Source of the DNA: Bacteroidota bacterium
GTDB lineage: Bacteria > Bacteroidota > Bacteroidia > NS11-12g > UBA9320
Assembly: GCA_003485825.1 (NCBI GenBank)
Contig: DNHN01000097.1
Location: 1-8,421 of the forward strand
DNA length: 8,421 nucleotides
Direction of reading: 5' to 3'
Every line of letters starts with the position of its first letter. Position 1 is the stretch's first letter. Under the pieces are notes generated by a model, which was given only the letters and a program-made list of their open reading frames with translations, searched no databases and was not told the origin of the DNA. The position numbers and the translations under genes were made by a program. This document shows positions 1-6,902 of the stretch, one piece after another.

Positions 1-962
1 ACAGATTGTAGATGGTTTTCTATGTTATCGTCCGACTCTTTTTTATTTCGTGATAGACCAGTAAGTAGGTTATCCATATTACTCGCCAAGTAAGCTCCTC
101 CTACCAATGCAATAAGCACCAAGTAGTGAAAACGTATCTTCATCCGGAGAAGAGCATAAATACCAAGAGCTGCCACTAAACTGACCCAAGATGCACGTGT
201 AAAGGAAAGCGCTACTGCGACTACTAAAAACAAGAAGAGCAAAACACAGACCACTCTGAGCCATAGTCCATATTTAAGCCAGCTACCGTGTAGCGCAAAT
301 ACGAAAAGTACCGGGACTACAAAAGAAACACACGCCGCATACATTCCGTGATCTGGCAGAAACGGACGCATAGCAGTGTAAGCATACGATCGACTAAACC
401 CACCTTGAGAGTGCATAAAAAGGGTATACGCTGCCAATAGTACTATGGATATAGTAAATAGCCATATAAATTTTTTAGCCATGCTTTCATGCTGAAAGTA
501 CCTAGAAAGCAAGAAATAAAACACCACTAAGTACCAGCTTTTCATGAGTACATATTTTACACTAATGAGAGGCATAGTGCTGGTAATAGCCGTGACCAGC
601 AACCATCCAAAATCTGCAATAATTAGCACACTCAGCATGACACTCACTTCTGGAAATTTGAGCGTCCGAGAACTAATGAGTTTTAATAATACACCAATAA
701 AGAGTAAAATGATAATAGGCTCAGTAGGTATACTTAGATTTACCGTACTGTACCGCTCATCTATAAGGTGTACAGACAATGGAGTAGTAAATGCAAGAAA
801 ATAAAGTAGGTATTTGGGCTTGTTAATCCCTACCCAAATCAATGTGATGACCACAGGGGCTGCTAGCGCTAAATAAAAATCTAGGTATACTGCGGCTAGG
901 CAGTAGGCTAGAAAGATACCACACCAGAAGTACAGCTTTTTTATGTCTACCGACATACCCAT
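1..962 (-). CDS. O-antigen ligase/polymerase family membrane protein (3' part beyond left edge)
   Basis: Reading the minus strand from the ATG at 962-960 gives 320 uninterrupted codons to the left edge, so the C-terminus is missing. The product is very hydrophobic, with about eight or more predicted membrane segments. Two stretches match the Wzy/WaaL (O-antigen ligase, Wzy_C) family: FLPDHGMYAA at residues 201-210, and SFTRASW at 253-259, inside a hydrophobic segment that precedes the large periplasmic loop. That loop seems to begin near residue 297 and is cut by the edge. Family members either polymerise lipid-linked repeat units or ligate glycan to an acceptor in the periplasm; sequence alone does not say which. 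The ATG abuts the stop of the upstream wzz-like gene (TAG-ATG), so coupled translation is likely. A second Met at codon 3 is an alternative start. Family assignment is fairly secure; substrate is unknown. Confidence 0.82.
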   Translation of the reverse strand, partial: MGMSVDIKKLYFWCGIFLAYCLAAVYLDFYLALAAPVVITLIWVGINKPKYLLYFLAFTTPLSVHLIDERYSTVNLSIPTEPIIILLFIGVLLKLISSRTLKFPEVSVMLSVLIIADFGWLLVTAITSTMPLISVKYVLMKSWYLVVFYFLLSRYFQHESMAKKFIWLFTISIVLLAAYTLFMHSQGGFSRSYAYTAMRPFLPDHGMYAACVSFVVPVLFVFALHGSWLKYGLWLRVVCVLLFLFLVVAVALSFTRASWVSLVAALGIYALLRMKIRFHYLVLIALVGGAYLASNMDNLLTGLSRNKKESDDNIENHLQS

Positions 963-1970
963 CTACTTTTTCAGTAGATTCATTTGATTCATAATAAGAA
1001 GCACTACAATGCTAAAGAAGCCTACAGCTCCTGTTACCAGTAAAACGATTAGAGAACGAACAGGATATGTTTTCTTCTCTGCCGGTGAAGCATTAGTAAG
1101 GATAAATTTTTGAGGGACCGTTTGCTCTACATCTACCTTGGACCTTTCGTACCTTTTTCGGAGCTTACTTAGGCTCTCTAGTTCCAGTATCAGCGTTTCA
1201 TTGAGGTATGTGAATTCCCCAGCATACGCTGCCAGTTTATCTTGCACAGCCTGTAATCGTTTACCTTTAGAAGAATTTGCGTCTACTTTATATAGTTCTT
1301 CTGCTATAGCTCTAGACTGCTCTTCGTAGTTGGTGATTCCCTTCTGTCCAAGCTCTTTAAGGCGTGTACGTAAATCTACTACCATCTTCTCTTTATTCCT
1401 AAATTCTCCCTCTACAATCTCCAATGCTTGAAGTGAGACTTGCTTCTGTATTTCAGTTTTGACACTATCGTAAATAGCTCCTATACCATTTGCGATTTCA
1501 GCAGCTTTTATGGGGTCTTCATCCAGTACAAGTATCTCCACCGCTAGGTGACGCGTTCTATTAAACTGGATATTACTTTTCATCTTATTCCCTAAATCTG
1601 TAAATGGACTGCTTCCTTTAGCATCTATTCCATAGTGATTCATTAGGTCAAAATTTTTGATAATTCTACTTTGTAGTGCAGAAGAGTTGAGTAATTGCAA
1701 CGCATTTTCTGCTTCTTCTTCCTCACCGAATGCAAGTGGATCTGCCTGACGCTGAGTCAAGTCTGTAAACAAGGCATTCCCTATTGAATTAATGGTAGTA
1801 GGGTAAAATACAACCTGAGATTGATACTTCGGTTTTATTATAAATGGTGCTGTGAGCACTGCAGATAGTATAGCTGCCGACAATGCAATTATTAACAAGT
1901 GCTTTCTGTACTTCCATACAAGAGATACAATATCCACAAAATTAAAATCAAACTCTTTATTTTGGTTCAT
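963..1970 (-). CDS. Wzz-like polysaccharide chain-length determinant protein
   Basis: This 335-residue protein has the polysaccharide co-polymerase layout: a short cytoplasmic N-terminus, a first membrane helix at about residues 24-45, a long periplasmic part, and a second membrane helix at about 304-327 with a short basic tail. Residues about 180-285 are rich in charged and heptad-like residues and probably form the long coiled-coil helix of Wzz proteins. Just before helix 2 is a proline-containing stretch (ASPAEKKTYPVRS, 294-306), as expected for the family. There is no C-terminal tyrosine-kinase domain, so this is the short Wzz type rather than a Wzc autokinase. Family members set the length distribution of glycans made by the Wzy polymerase, and the next gene downstream encodes a Wzy/WaaL-like protein. 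The ATG at 1970-1968 follows a candidate promoter at 1994-2001. Glycan target is unknown. Confidence 0.85.
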   Translation of the reverse strand: MNQNKEFDFNFVDIVSLVWKYRKHLLIIALSAAILSAVLTAPFIIKPKYQSQVVFYPTTINSIGNALFTDLTQRQADPLAFGEEEEAENALQLLNSSALQSRIIKNFDLMNHYGIDAKGSSPFTDLGNKMKSNIQFNRTRHLAVEILVLDEDPIKAAEIANGIGAIYDSVKTEIQKQVSLQALEIVEGEFRNKEKMVVDLRTRLKELGQKGITNYEEQSRAIAEELYKVDANSSKGKRLQAVQDKLAAYAGEFTYLNETLILELESLSKLRKRYERSKVDVEQTVPQKFILTNASPAEKKTYPVRSLIVLLVTGAVGFFSIVVLLIMNQMNLLKK

Positions 1971-1993
1971 TCCGAAATTTTAAAATAAGGTTG

Positions 1994-2001
1994 CAAAGGT
2001 A
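1994..2001 (-). promoter_or_regulatory. candidate Bacteroidota -7 promoter element upstream of the wzz-like gene
   Basis: On the minus strand these bases read TACCTTTG and are followed by C. This fits the TAnnTTTG element recognised by the primary sigma factor of Bacteroidota. It lies 23 nt before the wzz ATG, giving a plausible leader of roughly 15-20 nt. I see no TTG at the expected -33 spacing (about 19 nt upstream), so the match is one-sided. If real, it would let wzz and the downstream polymerase gene be transcribed separately from the flippase. Confidence 0.4.
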
Positions 2002-2020
2002 AATGAATAGGCCTATTTAC
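1999..2020. repeat. short inverted repeats in the flippase-wzz gap
   Basis: Two nested symmetries occupy the 52-nt gap. One is a perfect 12-nt palindrome, AATAGGCCTATT, at 2006-2017. The other is an inverted pair, GTAAAT (1999-2004) and ATTTAC (2015-2020), separated by 10 nt. The outer pair overlaps the candidate -7 element of wzz. It could be an operator or a weak RNA hairpin after the flippase stop; no T-run follows it, so it is not a convincing terminator. Chance occurrence in AT-rich sequence is possible. Confidence 0.35.
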
Positions 2021-2022
2021 TA

Positions 2023-3456
2023 TCATTTTCTTCGCAATGACTTAAGATGCCTATATTCAAACAGTTTAAAAAGATACGCTCCTATAAGTATGGTCACTGC
2101 TATCATCGTAAAATGAACGCGAGTAGTTGCAAAATATTGCTTGGCACAAATAATAGTCACCACTAAAGCAGCTCCCCCTGCAAGTATCGAAATAGTCTGA
2201 CTCAGCCCCCATTTCAGATTAAACTTTCTGAAACAAATAACGTAGCACATTACACCAAAAAACAGTTGACTTACTAGGGTAGCTAAAGCCGCTCCTTGAG
2301 CTCCATACGTTGGAATAAGTGTGTAGTTTAACACTAGATTCATACCCAATGTGAGTGCTGCAAATCGATTTAGCCATTTCAACTCATTTGCTGCAGTGAG
2401 CAAAGCACCGTATATCAGCATGAGTACGCTCCCTAAAAAACTGAACATTAGGAAAGTAAATACTTCTGCAGAATCAGAATTAGCTCGAGCAGGATTAATC
2501 ACTTCTAACATGTCTAACCCGTATACTGCGCTAAGACTCGCTAATAGGATACCGCCAAAAAGAAGCAACCGAGCTGTATAGCTACTGATCTTACGAATAG
2601 CCTCAGCATCCTTAATATTTTTACTGAAAAATGGAAGCAAAACACCACTAAACACTTGAGCAAAGCCCATAATAGCAAAGTAGAATCTATACCCCAATGC
2701 ATATATCCCAACCTCCGCATCTCCACGAAGCTGTTTTATCATCACAGCATCTATATAGGTAAACAAACCCATAAGTGTCACCAGCAGAGCAAAAGGCCAT
2801 GCCTTCTTCATCAAAGGCTTTAAACTTTCAAGATGAAAAGAAATACGCATGCTCTTCAAGTTATTTTTTAAAAAAAATAAAAGCACAAGGAGAACGATAG
2901 ATAGGCTCAATACTTGAGCCATAGCAAATCGTGAAATACTTAATGATAAAGATGGAATACCTCCCCAAAGCAATATACTTACAAAGGATATAACCAACAG
3001 TCTATCCAAGACCATAAAAACTCCATCCAACTTAAATCGCTGAAGACTTGCTACAATACTTCTGAAGTATTGGACGAAAGAAGACAGTATCTGAATACAA
3101 CAAAGTATGATGAGTAAACCAAACTCCAATGAGGAGTAACCTAGCACATAACCTACACCGAATACGATAGCCACATAGACCACAGAAAGTAGCATCTTTA
3201 GTCCCAGAATAGAACCGGCTAATGACGCAATCTTTGAGGTATCACGCGCTACTATCGTAGTACTAAAATTATTTAACCCCAGATCCAGTACGATAAAAAA
3301 CAACATACTCGTATTAAATAGGGCGAAGTAATTCCCATACACTTCAGGGCTTAGTGCATCCTGCACTGCAGCATCTATTACAAGTATCCAGACAGGTTTC
3401 ACAAGCAGATTCAATACCTGCATAAACGCTATATCCGAGAGATACTTCTTGAGCAT
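2023..3456 (-). CDS. Wzx-type polysaccharide flippase (MOP superfamily)
   Basis: This 477-residue protein is hydrophobic along nearly its whole length, with about 12-14 predicted membrane segments. That is the size and layout of the polysaccharide biosynthesis/flippase branch of the MOP superfamily. Diagnostic stretches are YIDAVMIKQLRGDAEVGIYA at 234-253, typical of the segment starting the second half, and NYTLIPTYGAQGAALAT at 377-393, the conserved C-terminal-half motif. Such proteins move undecaprenyl-pyrophosphate-linked oligosaccharides from the cytoplasmic to the periplasmic face of the inner membrane, supplying Wzy and Wzz. Both partners are encoded just downstream. The ATG lies 3 nt after the transporter stop (TAA-TAG-ATG), so the two are surely co-transcribed and probably translationally coupled. 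The C-terminus is basic (LKSLRRK). Family call is secure; the sugar substrate cannot be read from sequence. Confidence 0.9.
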   Translation of the reverse strand: MLKKYLSDIAFMQVLNLLVKPVWILVIDAAVQDALSPEVYGNYFALFNTSMLFFIVLDLGLNNFSTTIVARDTSKIASLAGSILGLKMLLSVVYVAIVFGVGYVLGYSSLEFGLLIILCCIQILSSFVQYFRSIVASLQRFKLDGVFMVLDRLLVISFVSILLWGGIPSLSLSISRFAMAQVLSLSIVLLVLLFFLKNNLKSMRISFHLESLKPLMKKAWPFALLVTLMGLFTYIDAVMIKQLRGDAEVGIYALGYRFYFAIMGFAQVFSGVLLPFFSKNIKDAEAIRKISSYTARLLLFGGILLASLSAVYGLDMLEVINPARANSDSAEVFTFLMFSFLGSVLMLIYGALLTAANELKWLNRFAALTLGMNLVLNYTLIPTYGAQGAALATLVSQLFFGVMCYVICFRKFNLKWGLSQTISILAGGAALVVTIICAKQYFATTRVHFTMIAVTILIGAYLFKLFEYRHLKSLRRK

Positions 3457-3459
3457 CTA

Positions 3460-4833
3460 TTATACTTTGACTGTTTGCTCGTCCTTATATTCCACCCTAC
3501 GCGTAATGGCCAGCAGAAAGAATCCTACAATAAAAAATGCCATCAACATAAGTACTGAAACCCGCATACTACCAAAATACCCTTCTAAGAAACCGAACAA
3601 TAACGGTCCTACGATGAGGCCCAATTTTTCCATTACATCGAAGAAACTGAAAAACGAAGCATTGTCGTCGGTAGGTGGGAGCATCTTACTGTACGTACTT
3701 CTACTAAGCGACTGAGTGCCGCCCATTACGAAACCTACTAACCCGGCCAACACATAAAACTGCACCGGTGTAGTAATGTAGTACGCTATAATGGTACAGA
3801 TTACCCATATCACTGCTGCTAACATTAACGTACGAAGATTACCAAGTCTAAAACTAATATTTGACATGGCATATGCTCCGCCTATGGCAATCAATTGGAT
3901 TAATATGATGCTCACAATAAGACCGGTTTCTCTGGTTTGCCACCATACAGGATTCTGATCCGCTGGCACCCACGCTATTTCTTTACTTGCGAATAAGACC
4001 GCCAGCAGCATTACCGTTTGAACTCCCGTATTGTAGGTAAAATAACTCGCCAAGAACATTCTCACCTTGGGATGCTGTCGCAATTGCTTCCAAACTTTGA
4101 GTAGCTCTTTATAGCCATTCAGTATTACATTCTTTCGTTTCGCCTTAGCCGCATAGTGGCTCTTATTGGGTAAATAGTAATACGTGTATTGAGCAAAACC
4201 TATCCACCAAACACCAACTAATAGGAATCCTGCTTTTATGGGCATTAAATGGGTAAACTGACTTAAAATAAGAATAGTGATCAGCAGTAAAACACTACCA
4301 AAATAGCCTAAACTAAATCCTTTAGCACTTATGGCATCATGCTTATCCTTATCTGCTATTTCCAATAAAAATGAATTGTAAAAAACGATGCTTCCCCAAA
4401 AACCAATACTGGCTATAAAAACTGAAAGCATACTCAGCTCTAATTGCTCTACATCGAAGAAGTATAAGCTCATACAAGCAAATGCGCCAATATAACAAAA
4501 TATTTTCAGAAACATTTTTTTGGTCCCAGAGTAATCTGCGATACCAGATAATATAGGAACTAAAAGTACAACGATAAAAAAGGAGGCGGAGTAGACATAC
4601 GAGTACAGTTCTGTATTCACAAATTTCTTTCCAAAAAACATCACCATATCAACTGATTTGCCTCCGATAGTTTCGACTAAACCATTACTTTCAGCATACC
4701 TTTTAGTGACTGTTACGTAAAAGATAGGAAATATAGCAGTAGAAATTATAAGATTATAAACGGAATTGGCCCAATCGTAGAAAGTCCAAGCGTTTATTAC
4801 TTTAGGGTCGTTTTTTTTGAATATGAATGCCAC
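3460..4833 (-). CDS. UMF1/Atg22-like MFS transporter
   Basis: This 457-residue membrane protein has about 12 predicted membrane segments. It carries the UMF1 (Atg22-like) hallmarks: INAWTFYDWANSVYNLII at residues 14-31, the loop PILSGIADYSGTKK at 93-106, and GFVMGGTQSLSRSTYSKMLP at 367-386. A cytoplasmic basic loop at about 228-257 separates the two six-helix halves. The yeast relative Atg22 exports amino acids from the vacuole; bacterial substrates are mostly uncharacterised, so none is assigned. The start must be GTG at 4833-4831: an in-frame TGA lies 12 nt upstream, and the next Met is about residue 63, after the conserved first helix. It follows clpX by 53 nt with no terminator-like hairpin between, and precedes the flippase by 3 nt, suggesting a linked transcript. 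Family assignment is strong; function is open. Confidence 0.88.
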   Translation of the reverse strand: MAFIFKKNDPKVINAWTFYDWANSVYNLIISTAIFPIFYVTVTKRYAESNGLVETIGGKSVDMVMFFGKKFVNTELYSYVYSASFFIVVLLVPILSGIADYSGTKKMFLKIFCYIGAFACMSLYFFDVEQLELSMLSVFIASIGFWGSIVFYNSFLLEIADKDKHDAISAKGFSLGYFGSVLLLITILILSQFTHLMPIKAGFLLVGVWWIGFAQYTYYYLPNKSHYAAKAKRKNVILNGYKELLKVWKQLRQHPKVRMFLASYFTYNTGVQTVMLLAVLFASKEIAWVPADQNPVWWQTRETGLIVSIILIQLIAIGGAYAMSNISFRLGNLRTLMLAAVIWVICTIIAYYITTPVQFYVLAGLVGFVMGGTQSLSRSTYSKMLPPTDDNASFFSFFDVMEKLGLIVGPLLFGFLEGYFGSMRVSVLMLMAFFIVGFFLLAITRRVEYKDEQTVKV

Positions 4834-4886
4834 AACGTTTCTTCAAATCAAATCAAAAAAACCGAACAATAGGCAATAATTTTAAA

Positions 4887-6110
4887 CTACGCTGCTTTTA
4901 AGCGTAAACGTTCTATCACCTTTTCAGCCTCATCTAGACCTATAGTCACCTCCGTAATCGTATCATCAGAAGGAGATTCATACATGTAATCGCTTAGAAT
5001 GGCTTCGCATACTGAGCGCAAACCTCTAGCTCCAAGCTTAAATTCCAGTGCTTTTTCTACGATGTAGTCTATCACACTATCCGCAATAGTTAATTTAACT
5101 CCTTCCATCTCAAACAGAGCAATGTACTGACGTATAAGCGCGTTCTTAGGCTGAAGCAATATCGCTTTCAGTGTATCTGCATCCAGCGGCTTAAGCGCCG
5201 TCAAAATAGGAATACGACCAATGATCTCAGGAATAAGCCCAAACTGCTTTATATCTCCAGGAATAGCATATTGCAAATACTCCTCTGTAGTAATGTCAGC
5301 CTCCTCAGTAGCTTTAAACCCAAGAGAATTAGCCTTCATCCTACGAGAAATAATTTTATCTATTCCGTCAAACGCTCCACCACATACAAATAAGATGTTC
5401 TTGGTATCTATCTGTACCATCTTCTGATCCGGATGCTTACGTCCTCCTTGCGGAGCTACATTGGCTACCGTACCTTCTAGTATCTTAAGCAGACCTTGCT
5501 GAACTCCTTCCCCACTTACATCTCTTGTGATGCTAGGATTATCGCTCTTACGCGCTATCTTGTCTATCTCATCTATATAGATTATGCCTCTTTCTGTAGC
5601 CTCTTTATTGTAATCTGCAGACTGATAGAGCCTAGATATAATACTCTCTACATCCTCTCCTACATAGCCTGCTTCTGTGAGCACAGTAGCATCCGCAATA
5701 CAAAAAGGCACCTCAAGTGAACGAGCTAAGGTTTTAGCTAACAGCGTTTTACCTGTCCCTGTCTCCCCTATAAGTAGCACGTTTGACTTCTCCAGCTCTA
5801 CACCGTCCTTGCTCACATGAGTCAGACGCTTGTAATGATTATATACCGCTACACTAAGTGTTTTCTTGGCTGCATCTTGACCGATAACATACTCATCTAA
5901 GAGTGCTTTAATCTCCTTTGGCTTCTTGAGCTCAAACTTGAGTTTCTTTCCTGGTTTAACCTTGCCACCACTTTCATTGATGACTATTTCATTTCCTTGG
6001 TGGATACAATCTTCACAGATATGAGCATCTATACCCGAGATAAGAAGACCTACATCTCCTTTACTTCTACCACAAAATGAACAAGAAAGTTCTGTATCTT
6101 TTTTTGCCAA
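4887..6110 (-). CDS. clpX: ATP-dependent Clp protease ATP-binding subunit ClpX
   Basis: ClpX is the AAA+ unfoldase that recognises tagged or damaged proteins in the cytoplasm and threads them into ClpP. The 407 residues are full length for the family. Visible parts in order: the zinc-binding domain with C10, C13, C32 and C35; Walker A GETGTGKT at 115-122; pore-1 loop GYVG at 148-151; Walker B IIYIDE at 176-181; RKH loop at 224-226; ClpP-docking loop LGF at 263-265 (IGF in E. coli); arginine finger R299 in GRIP; and sensor-2 GARGLR at 360-365. All key residues are present. The start is TTG at 6110-6108, because the clpP stop TAA lies in the same frame only one codon upstream and no internal Met precedes the zinc domain. 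The gap to clpP is 3 nt, so translation is probably coupled. Confidence 0.97.
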   Translation of the reverse strand: MAKKDTELSCSFCGRSKGDVGLLISGIDAHICEDCIHQGNEIVINESGGKVKPGKKLKFELKKPKEIKALLDEYVIGQDAAKKTLSVAVYNHYKRLTHVSKDGVELEKSNVLLIGETGTGKTLLAKTLARSLEVPFCIADATVLTEAGYVGEDVESIISRLYQSADYNKEATERGIIYIDEIDKIARKSDNPSITRDVSGEGVQQGLLKILEGTVANVAPQGGRKHPDQKMVQIDTKNILFVCGGAFDGIDKIISRRMKANSLGFKATEEADITTEEYLQYAIPGDIKQFGLIPEIIGRIPILTALKPLDADTLKAILLQPKNALIRQYIALFEMEGVKLTIADSVIDYIVEKALEFKLGARGLRSVCEAILSDYMYESPSDDTITEVTIGLDEAEKVIERLRLKAA

Positions 6111-6113
6111 AAC

Positions 6114-6800
6114 TTATTTTGTTTTTCGTTCTAACACTTCGTCAAGCATACCGTAATCTTTGGCTTCTTGAGCAGTCATCCAGTAGTCACGCTCACTGTC
6201 TTTTTCAACTTTCGCATATTTCTGACCACTGTGGCTTGCTATGATATCATAGAGTTCTTTTTTGAGCTTTAATATCTCTTTTACGGTGATCTCCATGTCC
6301 GTAGCTTGACCTTGAGCACCTCCTAGAGGCTGGTGTATCATCACACGGCTATGCTTTAGCGCAGTACGTTTACCTTTCGTACCTGCACACATTAGCACTG
6401 CACCCATACTGGCAGCTATACCTGTACAAATGGTAGCCACATCTGGAGCTATGTACTGCATGGTATCATAGATACCAAGACCTGCGTGTACACCACCGCC
6501 TGGGCTATTGATGTATATCTGAATATCGCGCTTAGCATCTGTACTTTCTAAGAAAAGCAGTTGAGCTTGAACCACATTAGCTATGTAGTCATCTATACCT
6601 GTACCTAAAAAGATTATTCTATCTGCCATAAGTCTAGAGAATACATCTACCTCTCTAAAAGGCATCTGACGCTCCTCTATCACTGTACGGGTCATATCTT
6701 GTGGTGTATGAATAGAGCTATCGATATAGTGATCGACTTTAGTGCTGCTTATTCCTTGATGTTTTATCGCGTACTTTCTAAATTCTTTTCCGTAATCCAT
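6114..6800 (-). CDS. clpP: ATP-dependent Clp protease proteolytic subunit ClpP
   Basis: ClpP forms the tetradecameric serine-protease chamber that degrades proteins delivered by ClpX. From the ATG at 6800-6798 the product has 228 residues. The catalytic triad is S131 (GIAASMGA), H156 (MIHQPLGG) and D205 (SERDYW); the spacings of 25 and 49 residues equal those in E. coli ClpP. The oxyanion-region glycines (INSPGGGVHAG, 97-107) are also present. The N-terminus is longer than in E. coli, so processing is plausible but not shown. The frame stays open upstream to a TTG at 6830. I reject that start because it would translate through the candidate promoter at 6818-6825, and the protein from the ATG begins with the N-terminus usual in Bacteroidota. 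clpX follows after 3 nt, forming a clpP-clpX operon. Confidence 0.97.
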   Translation of the reverse strand: MDYGKEFRKYAIKHQGISSTKVDHYIDSSIHTPQDMTRTVIEERQMPFREVDVFSRLMADRIIFLGTGIDDYIANVVQAQLLFLESTDAKRDIQIYINSPGGGVHAGLGIYDTMQYIAPDVATICTGIAASMGAVLMCAGTKGKRTALKHSRVMIHQPLGGAQGQATDMEITVKEILKLKKELYDIIASHSGQKYAKVEKDSERDYWMTAQEAKDYGMLDEVLERKTK

Positions 6801-6817
6801 ATTATTCTTTCGTCTGT

Positions 6818-6825
6818 CAAATGTA
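6818..6825 (-). promoter_or_regulatory. candidate Bacteroidota -7 promoter element for clpP-clpX
   Basis: The minus strand reads TACATTTG here, an exact match to TAnnTTTG. It lies between the tig terminator and the clpP ATG, where a new promoter is needed. Transcription would begin around 6811-6814, leaving a leader of only about 10-15 nt before the ATG at 6800. The only upstream TTG is at 6853-6851, 25 nt from the element instead of about 19, so the -33 part is not convincing. Confidence 0.5.
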
Positions 6826-6851
6826 AACAATTCATGTATTAATCTGGTTTC

Positions 6852-6886
6852 AAAAAAAAACCACTCGGTACCCCGAGTGGTTTTTT
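6852..6886 (-). terminator. Rho-independent terminator downstream of tig
   Basis: A perfect 8-bp GC-rich stem, CCACTCGG (6861-6868) and CCGAGTGG (6873-6880), encloses a 4-nt loop. It is flanked by A bases at 6852-6860 and T bases at 6881-6886, which can extend the stem by six A-T pairs. On the minus strand the hairpin is followed by nine T residues, so it should stop tig transcription well. The symmetry would also terminate plus-strand transcription, but no plus-strand gene is present. Confidence 0.93.
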
Positions 6887-6902
6887 CTACAGACAGCTTA
6901 TT

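Noticed and set aside
544..804. Plus-strand open frame of 86 codons
   Set aside because: It is antisense to the Wzy/WaaL-like gene, has low-complexity Ser/Thr-rich composition, and shows no recognisable motif.
3449..3715. Plus-strand open frame of 88 codons spanning the transporter-flippase junction
   Set aside because: It is antisense to the conserved C-terminal part of the UMF1 transporter and has no motif.
4834..4886. Possible terminator or promoter between clpX and the transporter
   Set aside because: The T-run on the minus strand is not preceded by a stable stem, and the nearest -7-like match (TTGATTTG) has a mismatch in the key TA and no properly spaced TTG.
6801..6830. N-terminal extension of ClpP from a TTG at 6830
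   Set aside because: It would translate through an exact -7 promoter element, uses a weak start, and adds ten residues before the N-terminus usual for Bacteroidota ClpP.
6851..6853. TTG as the -33 element of the clpP promoter
   Set aside because: It lies 25 nt from the -7 element rather than about 19 and is part of the terminator T-tract.
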